NCBI GenBank assembly: GCA_012839065.1
Contig: DUOC01000166.1
Coordinates: 1 to 32,508, forward strand
Direction: 5' to 3'
Source: Thermoanaerobacterales bacterium
GTDB lineage: Bacteria > Bacillota > Thermosediminibacteria > Koleobacterales > Koleobacteraceae
DNA: 32,508 nucleotides
Positions 8,508 through 16,481 of this stretch are shown here, piece after piece. Under the pieces are notes generated by a model, which did not search any database, was not told the DNA's origin, and saw only the letters and a program-made list of their open reading frames with translations. Each line of letters opens with the position of its first letter. Within the stretch, counting starts at the first letter, position 1. The translations under genes and the position numbers were made by a program.

Positions 8508-9323
8508 ATGATGATGGGTAAAGGAAAACATGATATAATGAACGTGCCGGTAGAATGTATAAAACCAAATCCCTATCAGCCAAGAAAAACCTTTACCGAT
8601 GAGAGTTTAGATGAACTTGCTACTTCAATAAAAAACTATGGTTTACTGCAGCCTATTGTTGTTAGAATGATAAGCAAAAACAGTTTTGAACTTATTGCCG
8701 GGGAACGAAGGTGGAGGGCTGCTCAACTGCTTGGTTTATCAGAAATTCCTGCGATAGTAAGGGAAAGTCAGGACAGCGAATCTGCTGTTATGGCACTAGT
8801 AGAGAATTTACAGAGAGAGAACCTGCATTTTCTAGAGGAGGCGGAGGGTTATTATAATCTCCTAAATGAATATAATATGACACAAGAAGAATTAGCCCAA
8901 AAGATAGGTAAGAATCAATCAACTATTGCAAATAAAATGCGCATTCTTAAGCTGTCCCCTGAGATTAAAAAAGTAATATATCATGAGAAATTAAGCGAAA
9001 GGCATGCTAGAAGCCTTTTAAGGTTGCCTGATGAAGAGCTCAGAAGAAAAGTGCTTGCAAAAATTTGTGAGAAGGGACTAACTGTTAAAGAAACTGATGC
9101 ACTAATAGATCGGATTATGGAAAGGGAATTGGAGAAATCAGAAGAGACTAAAAATGCTAAGATGTTTATAAGGGCTTTTAAAGATATAAGAATTTTTACA
9201 AACCAGGTTCGCAAACTCGTTTCTGATATTAAGGATATAGGGTTAGATGCTAAATATTATGAACATGATAAAGGTGATTTTGTTGAGGTAGTAGTACAGA
9301 TACCAAAAAGTATTAAGGGATAG
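8508..9323 (+). CDS. noc: Nucleoid occlusion protein Noc (ParB paralogue)
   Basis: Noc is a ParB-family CTP switch that binds its own sites and keeps FtsZ away from the nucleoid. The 271-aa protein has the ParB N domain ([28 protein letters not shown]), a helix-turn-helix (TQEELAQKIGKNQSTIANKMRIL) and a Noc-like C-terminal domain (FKDIRIFTNQVRKLV). The amphipathic membrane-targeting helix that begins Bacillus Noc is absent; only about 12 residues precede the core. An in-frame stop (TGA 8496-8498) rules out a longer start. Position between rsmG and parA supports noc over parB. Confidence 0.9.
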   Translation: MMMGKGKHDIMNVPVECIKPNPYQPRKTFTDESLDELATSIKNYGLLQPIVVRMISKNSFELIAGERRWRAAQLLGLSEIPAIVRESQDSESAVMALVENLQRENLHFLEEAEGYYNLLNEYNMTQEELAQKIGKNQSTIANKMRILKLSPEIKKVIYHEKLSERHARSLLRLPDEELRRKVLAKICEKGLTVKETDALIDRIMERELEKSEETKNAKMFIRAFKDIRIFTNQVRKLVSDIKDIGLDAKYYEHDKGDFVEVVVQIPKSIKG

Positions 9324-9373
9324 AAAACCGAGAAAAAAAGACTTGAACGATTGAAAAACCAGTTAAATTTTAT

Positions 9374-9397
9374 AACGCCTTTTTAGGCGTTTTTATT
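9374..9397 (+). terminator. Rho-independent terminator after noc
   Basis: AACGCCT (9374-9380) and AGGCGTT (9385-9391) form a 7-bp stem with a TTTT loop, followed by TTTATTT. It separates noc from parAB. Confidence 0.8.
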
Positions 9398-9427
9398 TAT
9401 GAAGGAATAGAGGGAAAAGTTGTTTTT

Positions 9428-9456
9428 TTGGCGAACAATAAATAGAATAGTAATAA
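9428..9456 (+). promoter_or_regulatory. Candidate promoter for parAB
   Basis: TTGGCG (9428-9433) and TAATAA (9451-9456) are 17 bp apart, 35 bp upstream of parA and after the noc terminator. Both hexamers deviate from consensus. Position and spacing are the main support. Confidence 0.35.
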
Positions 9457-9490
9457 TTTTATTTATTAGAAAATAGGGGTGATCTGTTGT

Positions 9491-10261
9491 ATGTCAAAGG
9501 TAATAGCTATTGCAAATCAAAAAGGCGGGGTAGGGAAAACAACAACAGCTGTAAATTTAGCTGCATGCTTAGCTTTTTTGGGTCAGAAGGTTCTGATGAT
9601 TGATATAGATCCCCAAGGCAATTCTACTAGTGGCGTAGGCATAGATAAAAAACGTATTACAGAATCAGTTTATAATATCCTTATTGAAGACGAGCCCATG
9701 TCTAATGTGATCAAGCAAACAAATTATGAAAATCTTTTTATTGTACCCTCTAATATTAAGCTGGCAGGGGCAGAAATTGAATTAGTTCCTGCAATTTCAA
9801 GAGAACAAAAATTAAAAAAAGCGATCGAACCTATAAGAGAACAATATGATTACATAATAATTGATTCTCCTCCCTCATTAGGCTTGTTAACTATTAATGC
9901 GTTAACAGCAGCTGATACTGTTATTGTCCCTATCCAGTGTGAATATTATGCTTTAGAAGGCCTGGGGCAGCTGATGAACACTATAAATCTTGTACGCAGA
10001 CACCTTAACCCTGATTTAGAGGTTGAAGGTGTGCTTTTGACAATGTTTGATGCCAGAACAAATCTCTCAATACAGGTGGTCGAAGAAGTCAAAGGTTATT
10101 TCAGAAATAAGGTTTACAGGACCATAATTCCCAGGAATGTTCGGCTAAGTGAAGCTCCCAGCCACGGCAAGCCAATAATTACTTATGACCCGAAATCAAG
10201 GGGAGCAGAAGTATATTTGGAATTAGCAAAAGAAGTTATGGGATGTGAGGATTATGACTAA
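9491..10261 (+). CDS. parA: Chromosome partitioning ATPase ParA (Soj)
   Basis: ParA/Soj is a deviant-Walker ATPase that works with ParB in origin segregation and, in Bacillus, modulates DnaA. The 256-aa protein starts [18 protein letters not shown], with the Walker A lysine pair in KGGVGKTT. It has DIDPQGN and DSPPSLG (Walker A' and B) as expected. ATG 9491 follows AGGGGTGA by 8 nt; the GTG at 9479 lies inside the ribosome-binding site. The stop overlaps the parB start. Confidence 0.96.
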   Translation: MSKVIAIANQKGGVGKTTTAVNLAACLAFLGQKVLMIDIDPQGNSTSGVGIDKKRITESVYNILIEDEPMSNVIKQTNYENLFIVPSNIKLAGAEIELVPAISREQKLKKAIEPIREQYDYIIIDSPPSLGLLTINALTAADTVIVPIQCEYYALEGLGQLMNTINLVRRHLNPDLEVEGVLLTMFDARTNLSIQVVEEVKGYFRNKVYRTIIPRNVRLSEAPSHGKPIITYDPKSRGAEVYLELAKEVMGCEDYD

Positions 10262-11108
10262 AAAAAGATTAGGTAAGGGACTTAATGCCCTTATTCCGAC
10301 TATGGATGACGACAGACAGGGTGTAGAGGATATCAGCATCAATTCTATAAGACCGAATCCGTTCCAACCGCGGAAGGACTTTGATGAGGAAAAAATAAAA
10401 GAACTTGCTGCATCTATACAAGAACATGGGCTAATACAGCCAATCGTTGTTAGAGCAAAAGGAGATTTTTATGAACTGATCGCAGGTGAAAGACGCTGGA
10501 GAGCAATTAAGATGCTTGGGCGTCAAACTATTCCTGCAATAATAAAGGAATATACTGATGGGCAAATGCTTGAGATAGCTCTTATTGAGAATTTACAGAG
10601 AGAAGATCTAAATCCAATTGAAGAAGCTTCTGCATATAGAACGCTGATGGAAGAATTTAATCTTACACAAGAGGAACTATCGAACAGGATAGGGAAAAGC
10701 AGATCTGTGATCGCTAATACGCTACGGCTTTTAAATCTTCCGGCAGAAGTCCAGGGAATGTTAGAGGAAGGCAGTATAACAACCGGGCATGGAAGGACAC
10801 TTGCAAGTCTAGAAAATGAAGGACTGCAGGTTAAATTGGCTAGGAAAATAGCTAATGAGCATTTAAATGTTAGGGATACAGAAAAAATCGTTAAAAGGCT
10901 TATTAACGGTACTGATATGATTCGTAAGGCTGCTGTTGAAAAAGAAGAAAGAGATGTTCTGCTTTTGGATATTGAAGATAGATTAAAGCAGATATTAGGA
11001 ACAAAGGTAAAAATAGTTAAGGGCAGAAACAAAGGAAAAATTGTAATTGAATATTATTCAAAAGATGAGTTTGAAAGGATAATCGAGACTATTTTTAAAG
11101 ATATATAA
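10254..11108 (+). CDS. parB: Chromosome partitioning protein ParB (Spo0J)
   Basis: ParB is a CTP-dependent clamp that loads at parS, spreads and recruits SMC near the origin. The 284-aa protein has the hallmark N terminus [15 protein letters not shown], the ParB N domain with NPFQPRKDF and [19 protein letters not shown], a helix-turn-helix ([23 protein letters not shown]) and a C-terminal dimerisation domain. ATG 10254 is chosen for the conserved N terminus; a GTG at 10245 would add three residues. It overlaps parA by 8 bp. Its stop codon lies within the parS palindrome. Confidence 0.96.
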   Translation: MTKKRLGKGLNALIPTMDDDRQGVEDISINSIRPNPFQPRKDFDEEKIKELAASIQEHGLIQPIVVRAKGDFYELIAGERRWRAIKMLGRQTIPAIIKEYTDGQMLEIALIENLQREDLNPIEEASAYRTLMEEFNLTQEELSNRIGKSRSVIANTLRLLNLPAEVQGMLEEGSITTGHGRTLASLENEGLQVKLARKIANEHLNVRDTEKIVKRLINGTDMIRKAAVEKEERDVLLLDIEDRLKQILGTKVKIVKGRNKGKIVIEYYSKDEFERIIETIFKDI

Positions 11109-11137
11109 AAATGTTTCACGTGAAACATTTTTATATA
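11102..11137. other. parS centromere site inside a 36-bp perfect palindrome
   Basis: TGTTTCACGTGAAACA at 11112-11127 is the exact Firmicutes parS consensus. The symmetry continues without mismatch to 11102 and 11137, and the left arm includes the parB stop codon (11106-11108). As RNA it forms an 18-bp self-paired structure with U-rich flanks. It may therefore also act as the parAB terminator. Confidence 0.95.
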
Positions 11138-11566
11138 AACACGCCGTTTATGTAGTGTGCAGCATGATTGTTTTGTAGGAAACGATGCGTCAACTATGCT
11201 GTGTGCTGGTTTACCATGTTAGCAATCTGCATCGAACTGTAGCGCAGCTCGCCTCCTCCTCAATGTAGGTATTATAAATTGTATGGTGCATAAAATACCA
11301 CCTTAATTAACTTATGAATTTCACCGGATTCACAATGCACAACGCCTTTTAATAATATATGGTTCAAAAGGGAGGAACACGAATTGGTGATTTATTTAGT
11401 CAAGCGTCAGTGTGCCCCTGGAATGGGGCTTTTCCATTTCGTTTTCTACATCTTTAAACATTCCATTAATATTTTCTATGAATTGCTTATATATCTTTTA
11501 TTTGGGCACTTATATTCTTCTATTGATATTATATAGATTTTAGTATTGGTAAGTAAAAAAACTCGT
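11109..11566. other. Long intergenic region after parB
   Basis: Beyond the parS palindrome I see no conserved gene or known RNA in 11138-11383. There are scattered imperfect inverted repeats (for example CAGCAT near 11160 and ATGCTG near 11197). A leftward GAGGAGGAGG near 11250 is followed by only a 12-codon reading frame. A small rightward ORF at 11384-11536 is listed separately. Confidence 0.5.
11384..11536 (+). CDS. Small hydrophobic protein, function unknown
   Basis: A 50-codon ORF starts at TTG 11384, 8 nt after GGAGG (11371-11375, in AAGGGAGGAA); the next codon is GTG. The predicted protein begins MVIYLVKRQCAPGMGLFHF and continues with a long aromatic and aliphatic stretch able to form a membrane helix. 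I recognise no family. The strong ribosome-binding site argues for translation. The gene-poor setting and a GCCCC/GGGGC hairpin inside it (11414-11429) leave doubt. Confidence 0.35.
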   Translation: MVIYLVKRQCAPGMGLFHFVFYIFKHSINIFYELLIYLLFGHLYSSIDII

Positions 11567-12079
11567 TTACTCGCTTGATTCATCAATAAAAGTCAAGTTT
11601 CGACCTATTTGTTCAATATGATCCTTGTCTGCCCATAATATGATGTAATAATAAATGTTATTGTCTATTTCAATTCCTGTTGGGTGTTTTACTATTAAAG
11701 CAGCCTGATTTTGCATTTCTTCAGGTTGGTCTGCTGAAGGATAGATCAACCTTGCTTCTTGACCATCGATTTCCAATTCATTTATCTGCGGATCGTCTCC
11801 ATATGGCTTCAATTTATGGAATGCGTTATCATCGGCTATTTGGTCAATGGATAGGTCTTTGCCGGAAATAGCACCAATTTGGAAAAAGCCATCTTCACCT
11901 TCATATCTTTCAACATTTATAGATTCCCAATCTTTGGGGTAATATAGGGAAATTTTGTAGTGTAGATTGCTGTATAGGTTCCATGTAGGAACTATTTGAT
12001 CAGTATTTGTTTGAATGCCACAGCTTGTTATTAATAATAAAATACAGATAGATAGGGCGATTGCAGTTATGTTTTTCAT
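11567..12079 (-). CDS. Putative lipoprotein, function unknown
   Basis: This 170-aa leftward protein has a lipoprotein signal peptide: Lys3, a hydrophobic stretch and the lipobox LITSC with the lipidated Cys at 20. It should be anchored on the outer face of the membrane. The rest contains the motif SLYYPKDWESINV, resembling PsbP-like or similar secreted domains in Firmicutes, but I cannot assign a family firmly. ATG 12079 follows GGGAGGT by 9 nt. It is transcribed against the replication fork and against all near neighbours except the next ORF. Confidence 0.75.
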   Translation of the reverse strand: MKNITAIALSICILLLITSCGIQTNTDQIVPTWNLYSNLHYKISLYYPKDWESINVERYEGEDGFFQIGAISGKDLSIDQIADDNAFHKLKPYGDDPQINELEIDGQEARLIYPSADQPEEMQNQAALIVKHPTGIEIDNNIYYYIILWADKDHIEQIGRNLTFIDESSE

Positions 12080-12129
12080 CTGGCTCTTACCTCCCTCATC
12101 AACATTCTATTATCAAGTTCAATATAGTG

Positions 12130-12621
12130 TTATAAAACCCTGCCGCTTTTTCCTGACTTTTTCGGATTCATATGTAAAGCCATTATCCCCTTTTTCAATT
12201 TAAATTTGGAACCATTTAAACAACTTATTTCACTACCCGGTACAAAGCTTAAACATTTTTCCATAATATGAGGAACGGACTCTACAAAGTCATATTGTAT
12301 GATAAGTTCCAATTTTGCTTTATGTATTTCATATCTTTCTTTATTTATATACTGTACATAATTTCTAATGATGTCTTTATTTATCATTGCATCATCATGC
12401 TGTATACCCCATTTATATAAAATTGCTTCGTCTGTGATGTGATCTGACATATAGGATAAAATTATGTGCCATAATGTTTTGTGGGGAATGATGCCCTCGT
12501 CGATCTGTCTTCGGGTTGACGTCAGTTGTATGTGTATTGCTTTTTGTATAGATGGTTGCCTACAAACCACTAACCCTGCAAACAGGGATACCACAGAGTC
12601 GCCCCAAAATCCACAAAGCAC
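12130..12621 (-). pseudogene. Unrecognised ORF, possibly decayed
   Basis: An open frame of up to 163 codons runs leftward from GTG 12621. There is no ribosome-binding site at that start nor at obvious internal ATGs. The first 60 or so residues look like chance coding, while the C-terminal part (from about YMSDHITDEAI to MNPKKSGKSGRVL) looks more protein-like. I do not recognise a family. It may be the C-terminal remnant of a larger gene, or a real but weakly expressed gene. Confidence 0.35.
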
Positions 12622-12912
12622 AAGCCTGTAATTGGCTCCCTACTGTCGAAATGACACAGGGGTTGTTTCCTACTGCATATCACAACTCGGTCTGTCCCTT
12701 CAATCTAAAGAAAAAGTAATCTTGTATAGGCCACTTTTATAGAATTAACAATACTTATTTTACAGATTGAAACAGGCTTGCAAAATCCAGATTTTTGTGT
12801 AATGATAAATTGAGTATAAATCAACTCAAATGGATGCAGAGTGAATTTATAAACAAAACAATGTTTCACATGAAACAAAAACTTTAAAACAAATTGCAGG
12901 AGGCGAATTACT
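12622..12912. other. Intergenic region before the ECF transporter gene
   Basis: This 291-bp gap holds the second parS-like site (12862-12877) and the ribosome-binding site of the next gene. I saw no clear sigma-A promoter; TTGCAA at 12778-12783 with TAATGA at 12800-12805 is a weak candidate. No riboswitch motif was recognised. Confidence 0.5.
12862..12877. other. Second parS-like site (one mismatch)
   Basis: TGTTTCACATGAAACA differs from the parS consensus only at one of the two central bases. It lies about 1.75 kb from the perfect parS and 36 bp upstream of the ECF transporter gene. Origin-proximal genomes usually carry several parS sites, some with single changes, so ParB binding is plausible. 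Confidence 0.8.
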
Positions 12913-13389
12913 ATGAATTTAAAATTTTTTACACGTACTGCCATATTACTTGCACTAACACTTGCTTTTCAGATGTTGAAACTGCCTCAACCGATGACAG
13001 GACCGGCTGTCAATGCGATGTTGTTTATATCTACAGCGGCTGTGGGTATTTGGGGCGGTGTAATAATTGGAGCACTTACACCATGGATTGCCTTTATAAA
13101 TGGAATTCTGAACCCTGTACTGGCACCAGCTATCCCCTTTATAATGCTTGGCAATGCAGTGCTCTGTATTGTATTCGGTCTGGTGAAGAAAATAAATATT
13201 TATTTAGCAGTAGCTGGTGCGGCGGCTTTCAAATTTATAATTCTTTCCACTGCGGTACGATTTTTGGTAAATGTGCCGCCGCCTGCAGCTAAAGCACTCC
13301 AAATACCACAGTTCTATACAGCGCTAATAGGCGGGGCAATAGCATTAGTTGCTATTAAGTTATTGGAAAAACCGTTAGGATTAAAATAA
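12913..13389 (+). CDS. ECF transporter S component, substrate unknown
   Basis: A 158-aa membrane protein with about five to six hydrophobic helices. The pattern (ARTAILLALTLAFQ-like N terminus, GPAVNAMLFISTAAVGIWGG, IGALTPWIAFINGIL, APAIPFIMLGN) fits S components of energy-coupling-factor importers. These bind a vitamin or other micronutrient and share an ATPase-EcfT module encoded elsewhere; none is nearby. The start ATG follows AGGAGG (12898-12903) by 9 nt. Substrate cannot be deduced, as no riboswitch or biosynthetic neighbour gives a clue. Confidence 0.8.
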   Translation: MNLKFFTRTAILLALTLAFQMLKLPQPMTGPAVNAMLFISTAAVGIWGGVIIGALTPWIAFINGILNPVLAPAIPFIMLGNAVLCIVFGLVKKINIYLAVAGAAAFKFIILSTAVRFLVNVPPPAAKALQIPQFYTALIGGAIALVAIKLLEKPLGLK

Positions 13390-13538
13390 GGGGAAGCAAT
13401 ATTGGAAGTTGGATTTGCAAACTCCTGCTTGAATTAGGGAGTCAAAAAAGAGGAATCGCCTGATTCATATAGAATCCTAGTTAATTAAACTATTATAATA
13501 CCCTCAAAAATATCAAATCAAAAAAAAGGGTGATGAAA

Positions 13539-14231
13539 GTGTTAGGCACTATAGTTAATGCCGCAGCGATTGTTATAGGGGCAATGATAGGAATTCTGCT
13601 AAAAACAGGGATACCGGAAAAGATAAAAAATACTATGATGCAGGGCATTGGGTTGAGCGTTATAGTGATAGGTCTTTCGATGGCACTAAAAACAGAAAAT
13701 ATTATTATAACAATTCTCAGTTTGGTATTAGGGGGGATTATCGGAGAAGTTCTTCAAATAGAAGAAAGGCTTGAAGATTTAGGCAAATGGATCGAGACAA
13801 AGCTTGGTAGAGGCTCTACGGGAGATTTTACAAAGGCTTTTGTGACAGCCAGTTTAGTATATTGTATCGGTGCAATGGCAGTAATGGGAGCATTGGAAAG
13901 CGGGCTTACGGGCAAACACGATATACTTTACGCAAAATCAACACTAGACGGTATTTCATCTGTAATATTTGCGTCTAGTCTTGGTATAGGAGTGGCTTTT
14001 TCAGCGCTTCCTGTTTTAATATATCAGGGGCTTATAACTTTTGCAGCAACTTTTGTAAAAGTCTTTTTAACGGATTCCGTGATTAATGAAATGACTGCTG
14101 CAGGTGGTGTATTGATTTTAGGGATAGGATTAAATATATTAGGCATAACGAAAATTAAAATAGGCAATATGCTTCCGGCGATATTTGGGGCAGTGTTTTT
14201 CGTTTTAATTGCAGCAAATTTATCCTTTTAA
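13539..14231 (+). CDS. DUF554 family membrane protein
   Basis: This 230-aa polytopic membrane protein belongs to the DUF554 (YqgA/YdfK-like) family. Signs are the N-terminal LGTIVNAAAIVIGAMIG, GGIIGEVLQIEERLE, the central YCIGAMAVMGALESGL and DGISSVIFASSLGIGV. The function is unknown; a transporter role has been suggested. GTG 13539 gives the usual (M)LGTIVN start and lies 5 nt after GGGTGA. Earlier in-frame GTG 13530 and ATG 13533 overlap that site. Confidence 0.88.
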   Translation: MLGTIVNAAAIVIGAMIGILLKTGIPEKIKNTMMQGIGLSVIVIGLSMALKTENIIITILSLVLGGIIGEVLQIEERLEDLGKWIETKLGRGSTGDFTKAFVTASLVYCIGAMAVMGALESGLTGKHDILYAKSTLDGISSVIFASSLGIGVAFSALPVLIYQGLITFAATFVKVFLTDSVINEMTAAGGVLILGIGLNILGITKIKIGNMLPAIFGAVFFVLIAANLSF

Positions 14232-14280
14232 TACAGTTTGTTCTGTAAAGGATTGAAATAATAAGGGGGTTGTAAAATAT

Positions 14281-14814
14281 ATGCGCACTACAGTTTTTAT
14301 TGATAATATATTAAATTTTTTTACACAAACAATAGAGAGTTACAGTACTGAGATTCTACTTATTACATTTGCACTGCTTTTATTATCGATCATAATATTT
14401 ATATCAGTTTCGATTAAAATGAACAGGACAACAAAAATATACAAACAACTTATACGCAGTGGTTCCGGCATTGATCTTGAGAGATTTTTAACAGAAAATT
14501 TGGAGATGTTCTATGATGTATCAAATCAAATCAAGGACATAGAAAATTCATTCAATGATTTCAAGATAAAATTGGATCAATGCTATAAGAAAATGGGGAT
14601 AGTGCGCTATGATGCTTTTGAAGATATGGGCGGAGAAATAAGTTTTGCAGTTGCCCTTCTAGATACTGGCAATAATGGATTTATACTGAATTGTATACAC
14701 AGCAGAAATGAAAACCGTACGTATTTAAAACCAATAACAGGTGGTAAATCTGTTTACCAACTATCTAATGAGGAAAAGGAAGCATTAGATAGGGCTTTAA
14801 ATAAATTTATTTAA
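14281..14814 (+). CDS. DUF4446 family membrane-anchored protein
   Basis: This 177-aa protein has one N-terminal membrane helix (about residues 25-45). A cytoplasmic helical region follows (SNQIKDIENSFNDFK), then a compact domain with the motifs MGIVRYDAFEDMGG, SFAVALLD and NGFILNCIHSR. These are typical of DUF4446, which in Clostridia is often found near parB. The ATG follows a GGGGG-rich ribosome-binding site. The role is unknown; location suggests a link to envelope or chromosome biology, which is inference. Confidence 0.85.
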   Translation: MRTTVFIDNILNFFTQTIESYSTEILLITFALLLLSIIIFISVSIKMNRTTKIYKQLIRSGSGIDLERFLTENLEMFYDVSNQIKDIENSFNDFKIKLDQCYKKMGIVRYDAFEDMGGEISFAVALLDTGNNGFILNCIHSRNENRTYLKPITGGKSVYQLSNEEKEALDRALNKFI

Positions 14815-14926
14815 AAATTTAATTTTTAGCAGGATTTTTACTTTAAAGGTAGAATTATACTTTACTGAGAACAATATAATTTTTATAATTTTCATTTTTA
14901 CCTAATGCAAGGGGGTGATAACACCA

Positions 14927-15910
14927 GTGGAGTCAAAAAAAAGAAAGAATCTGTTTACGATTATGATTATCCCCCACTCTGAAAGAACTACTTTGACCTT
15001 TCAAATCCCTCTTTTACTAGGGCAAATTATAGGGTTTGCCGTAGTATTTGCCTTTGTATGCCTGATGATTTTTGCTTTTTCATACCAAAATATGAGAACA
15101 GAGATTGCAGAATACAGTATCAAAGCTGAAGAATACAAGCTTTTAAGGGAACAGATGGACTCTATGGCAAAAGAAACAGAGATGATGAGAGAGAAGATGA
15201 AATCACTCGAAAAGCTTGATACAGATATAAGAGACATTATGAAAAACGATCCGGCTATGGCAAAAATTAAAGGCAATGAGACAGATTCCGGTGAGGATTA
15301 TGAGGAAAAAGAATTAGCAGCGACATCCTTGGGCTCTATTAAGCCGGATATATTACTGGCAACTGCTTCGAGAAGTGGAGGCTTTCTAATTACCAGGAAT
15401 CAAACGACGATAAGAGAACAGATGAACAACGATTTGGAGAATATAAAAAATGAGATAGATACCAGGGAAGAAAGTCTAACAGTTCTAAAATCAGCAGTGG
15501 AAGAAAGGCAACAGCGATTAGAGAACACTCCATCCATTTGGCCCGTTAATAATGCAAGGATAACGTCTACTTTCGGCTATAGGCGTTCCCCATTTTCAAA
15601 CAGAAGGGAGTTTCATAAGGGGATAGACCTTGCAACAAAATATGGGAGCCCTGTATACGCAACCCATGATGGGGTTGTCACCTTTTCCGGTTGGAAGAGC
15701 GGATACGGCTACACTATAATAATCAGTAATGATCATGGGTTTTCTACCCTCTATGCCCATAACTCCACCAGGTTAGCCAATAAGGGAGATAGAATAAATA
15801 AAGGGGACATAATTGCAAGGGTTGGGAATACGGGAAGGTCTACCGGGGCACATCTCCATTACGAAGTATGGGTTAATGGATCAGTAGTTAACCCCAAAGA
15901 ATTTATGTAA
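14927..15910 (+). CDS. M23 family peptidoglycan endopeptidase, membrane anchored
   Basis: This 327-aa protein has a membrane helix (about 31-52), an extracytoplasmic coiled coil (about 56-105, with more heptads near 165-200) and a C-terminal M23/LytM domain. Zinc ligands are intact: His230 and Asp234 (HKGID) and His311 in HLHYE, with His278 and His309 as the other active-site histidines. It should cut peptide cross-links in the wall. GTG 14927 lies 7 nt after AAGGGGGTGAT; GTG 14915 is inside the ribosome-binding site. Only 17 bp separate it from a bactofilin gene. Confidence 0.92.
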   Translation: MESKKRKNLFTIMIIPHSERTTLTFQIPLLLGQIIGFAVVFAFVCLMIFAFSYQNMRTEIAEYSIKAEEYKLLREQMDSMAKETEMMREKMKSLEKLDTDIRDIMKNDPAMAKIKGNETDSGEDYEEKELAATSLGSIKPDILLATASRSGGFLITRNQTTIREQMNNDLENIKNEIDTREESLTVLKSAVEERQQRLENTPSIWPVNNARITSTFGYRRSPFSNRREFHKGIDLATKYGSPVYATHDGVVTFSGWKSGYGYTIIISNDHGFSTLYAHNSTRLANKGDRINKGDIIARVGNTGRSTGAHLHYEVWVNGSVVNPKEFM

Positions 15911-15927
15911 TAAGAAAGGGGATACAT

Positions 15928-16338
15928 ATGTTCAGCAAAAAACAGGAGTCTCCGACAATTACGAAAAACATCGAAAAAGTAGATACTGTTATCGGCAAAG
16001 ATACGGAAATAAAAGGAACAGTTAGCGGCTCCGTGACTATAAGGATTGATGGTAGAATTGAAGGTGAAATTAATGTAGAAGGGGATGTAGTTGTTGGAGA
16101 AACCGGAAAGATTGTTGCAGATATTAGTGCCAGGAATGTTACTGCTGCTGGAGAGATTACTGGCACTATCAATGCCAGCGGTAAATTAGAGATAGTTGAA
16201 AAAGGCAAGGTTCGAGGGGATATAAAGGTTGTTAGTTTGGTAATAAGTGACGGGGGAATCTTTGATGGCAAAAGTGAGATGCTAACTGAGGGAGATATTG
16301 CTGCCCAAGAAAATATAGATATTGAAGAAGAAAATTAA
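15928..16338 (+). CDS. Bactofilin family cytoskeletal protein
   Basis: This 136-aa protein has a central bactofilin beta-helix made of short repeats (TEIKGTVSGSVTIRIDGRIE, then GEINVEGDVVVGETGKI and so on). The flanking tails are short and charged. Bactofilins polymerise without nucleotide and often position wall hydrolases. Coupling to the M23 gene just upstream is a recurrent partnership and suggests it localises that enzyme. ATG 15928 follows AAAGGGG. A strong terminator begins at its stop codon. Confidence 0.93.
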   Translation: MFSKKQESPTITKNIEKVDTVIGKDTEIKGTVSGSVTIRIDGRIEGEINVEGDVVVGETGKIVADISARNVTAAGEITGTINASGKLEIVEKGKVRGDIKVVSLVISDGGIFDGKSEMLTEGDIAAQENIDIEEEN

Positions 16339-16365
16339 CCCAATCGAAGATTGGGTTAATTTTTT
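16332..16365 (+). terminator. Strong Rho-independent terminator after bactofilin
   Basis: A perfect 14-bp stem (16332-16345 with 16349-16362), a 3-nt GAA loop and a T-tract to 16365. The left arm includes the bactofilin stop codon. Confidence 0.92.
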
Positions 16366-16481
16366 ATGGATGGTTGCCTCTATCATCATGTGCGTTTCAA
16401 TTTGTTTGCAACGTTTATTAAAGAGTTAATATGCAGCCATTGATAGTTATTTGCAAATATTTTAAAAGAAGGGGGATGAAG

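Noticed and set aside
11414-11433. GCCCC/GGGGC hairpin followed by TTTT as a terminator
   Set aside because: Only a 5-bp stem and four Ts, no convincing upstream gene, and it lies within a candidate small ORF.
12644-12651. TGTCGAAA resembling a Spo0A box
   Set aside because: A single short match in a gene-poor region without a nearby promoter is expected by chance.
12894-13292. Overlapping 132-codon frame rich in Cys and Tyr
   Set aside because: It is a shadow of the ECF S-component gene, which has the ribosome-binding site and a clear membrane protein pattern.
15903-16271. Long leftward frame opposite bactofilin
   Set aside because: It is an antisense shadow rich in Ser, Thr, Ile and Pro with no start signal, mirroring the repetitive beta-helix codons.
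16406-16432. TTGCAA and TAATAT as a promoter for the phosphoribosyltransferase gene
   Set aside because: The 15-bp spacer is short and the -10 is weak, though some promoter must exist after the terminator.
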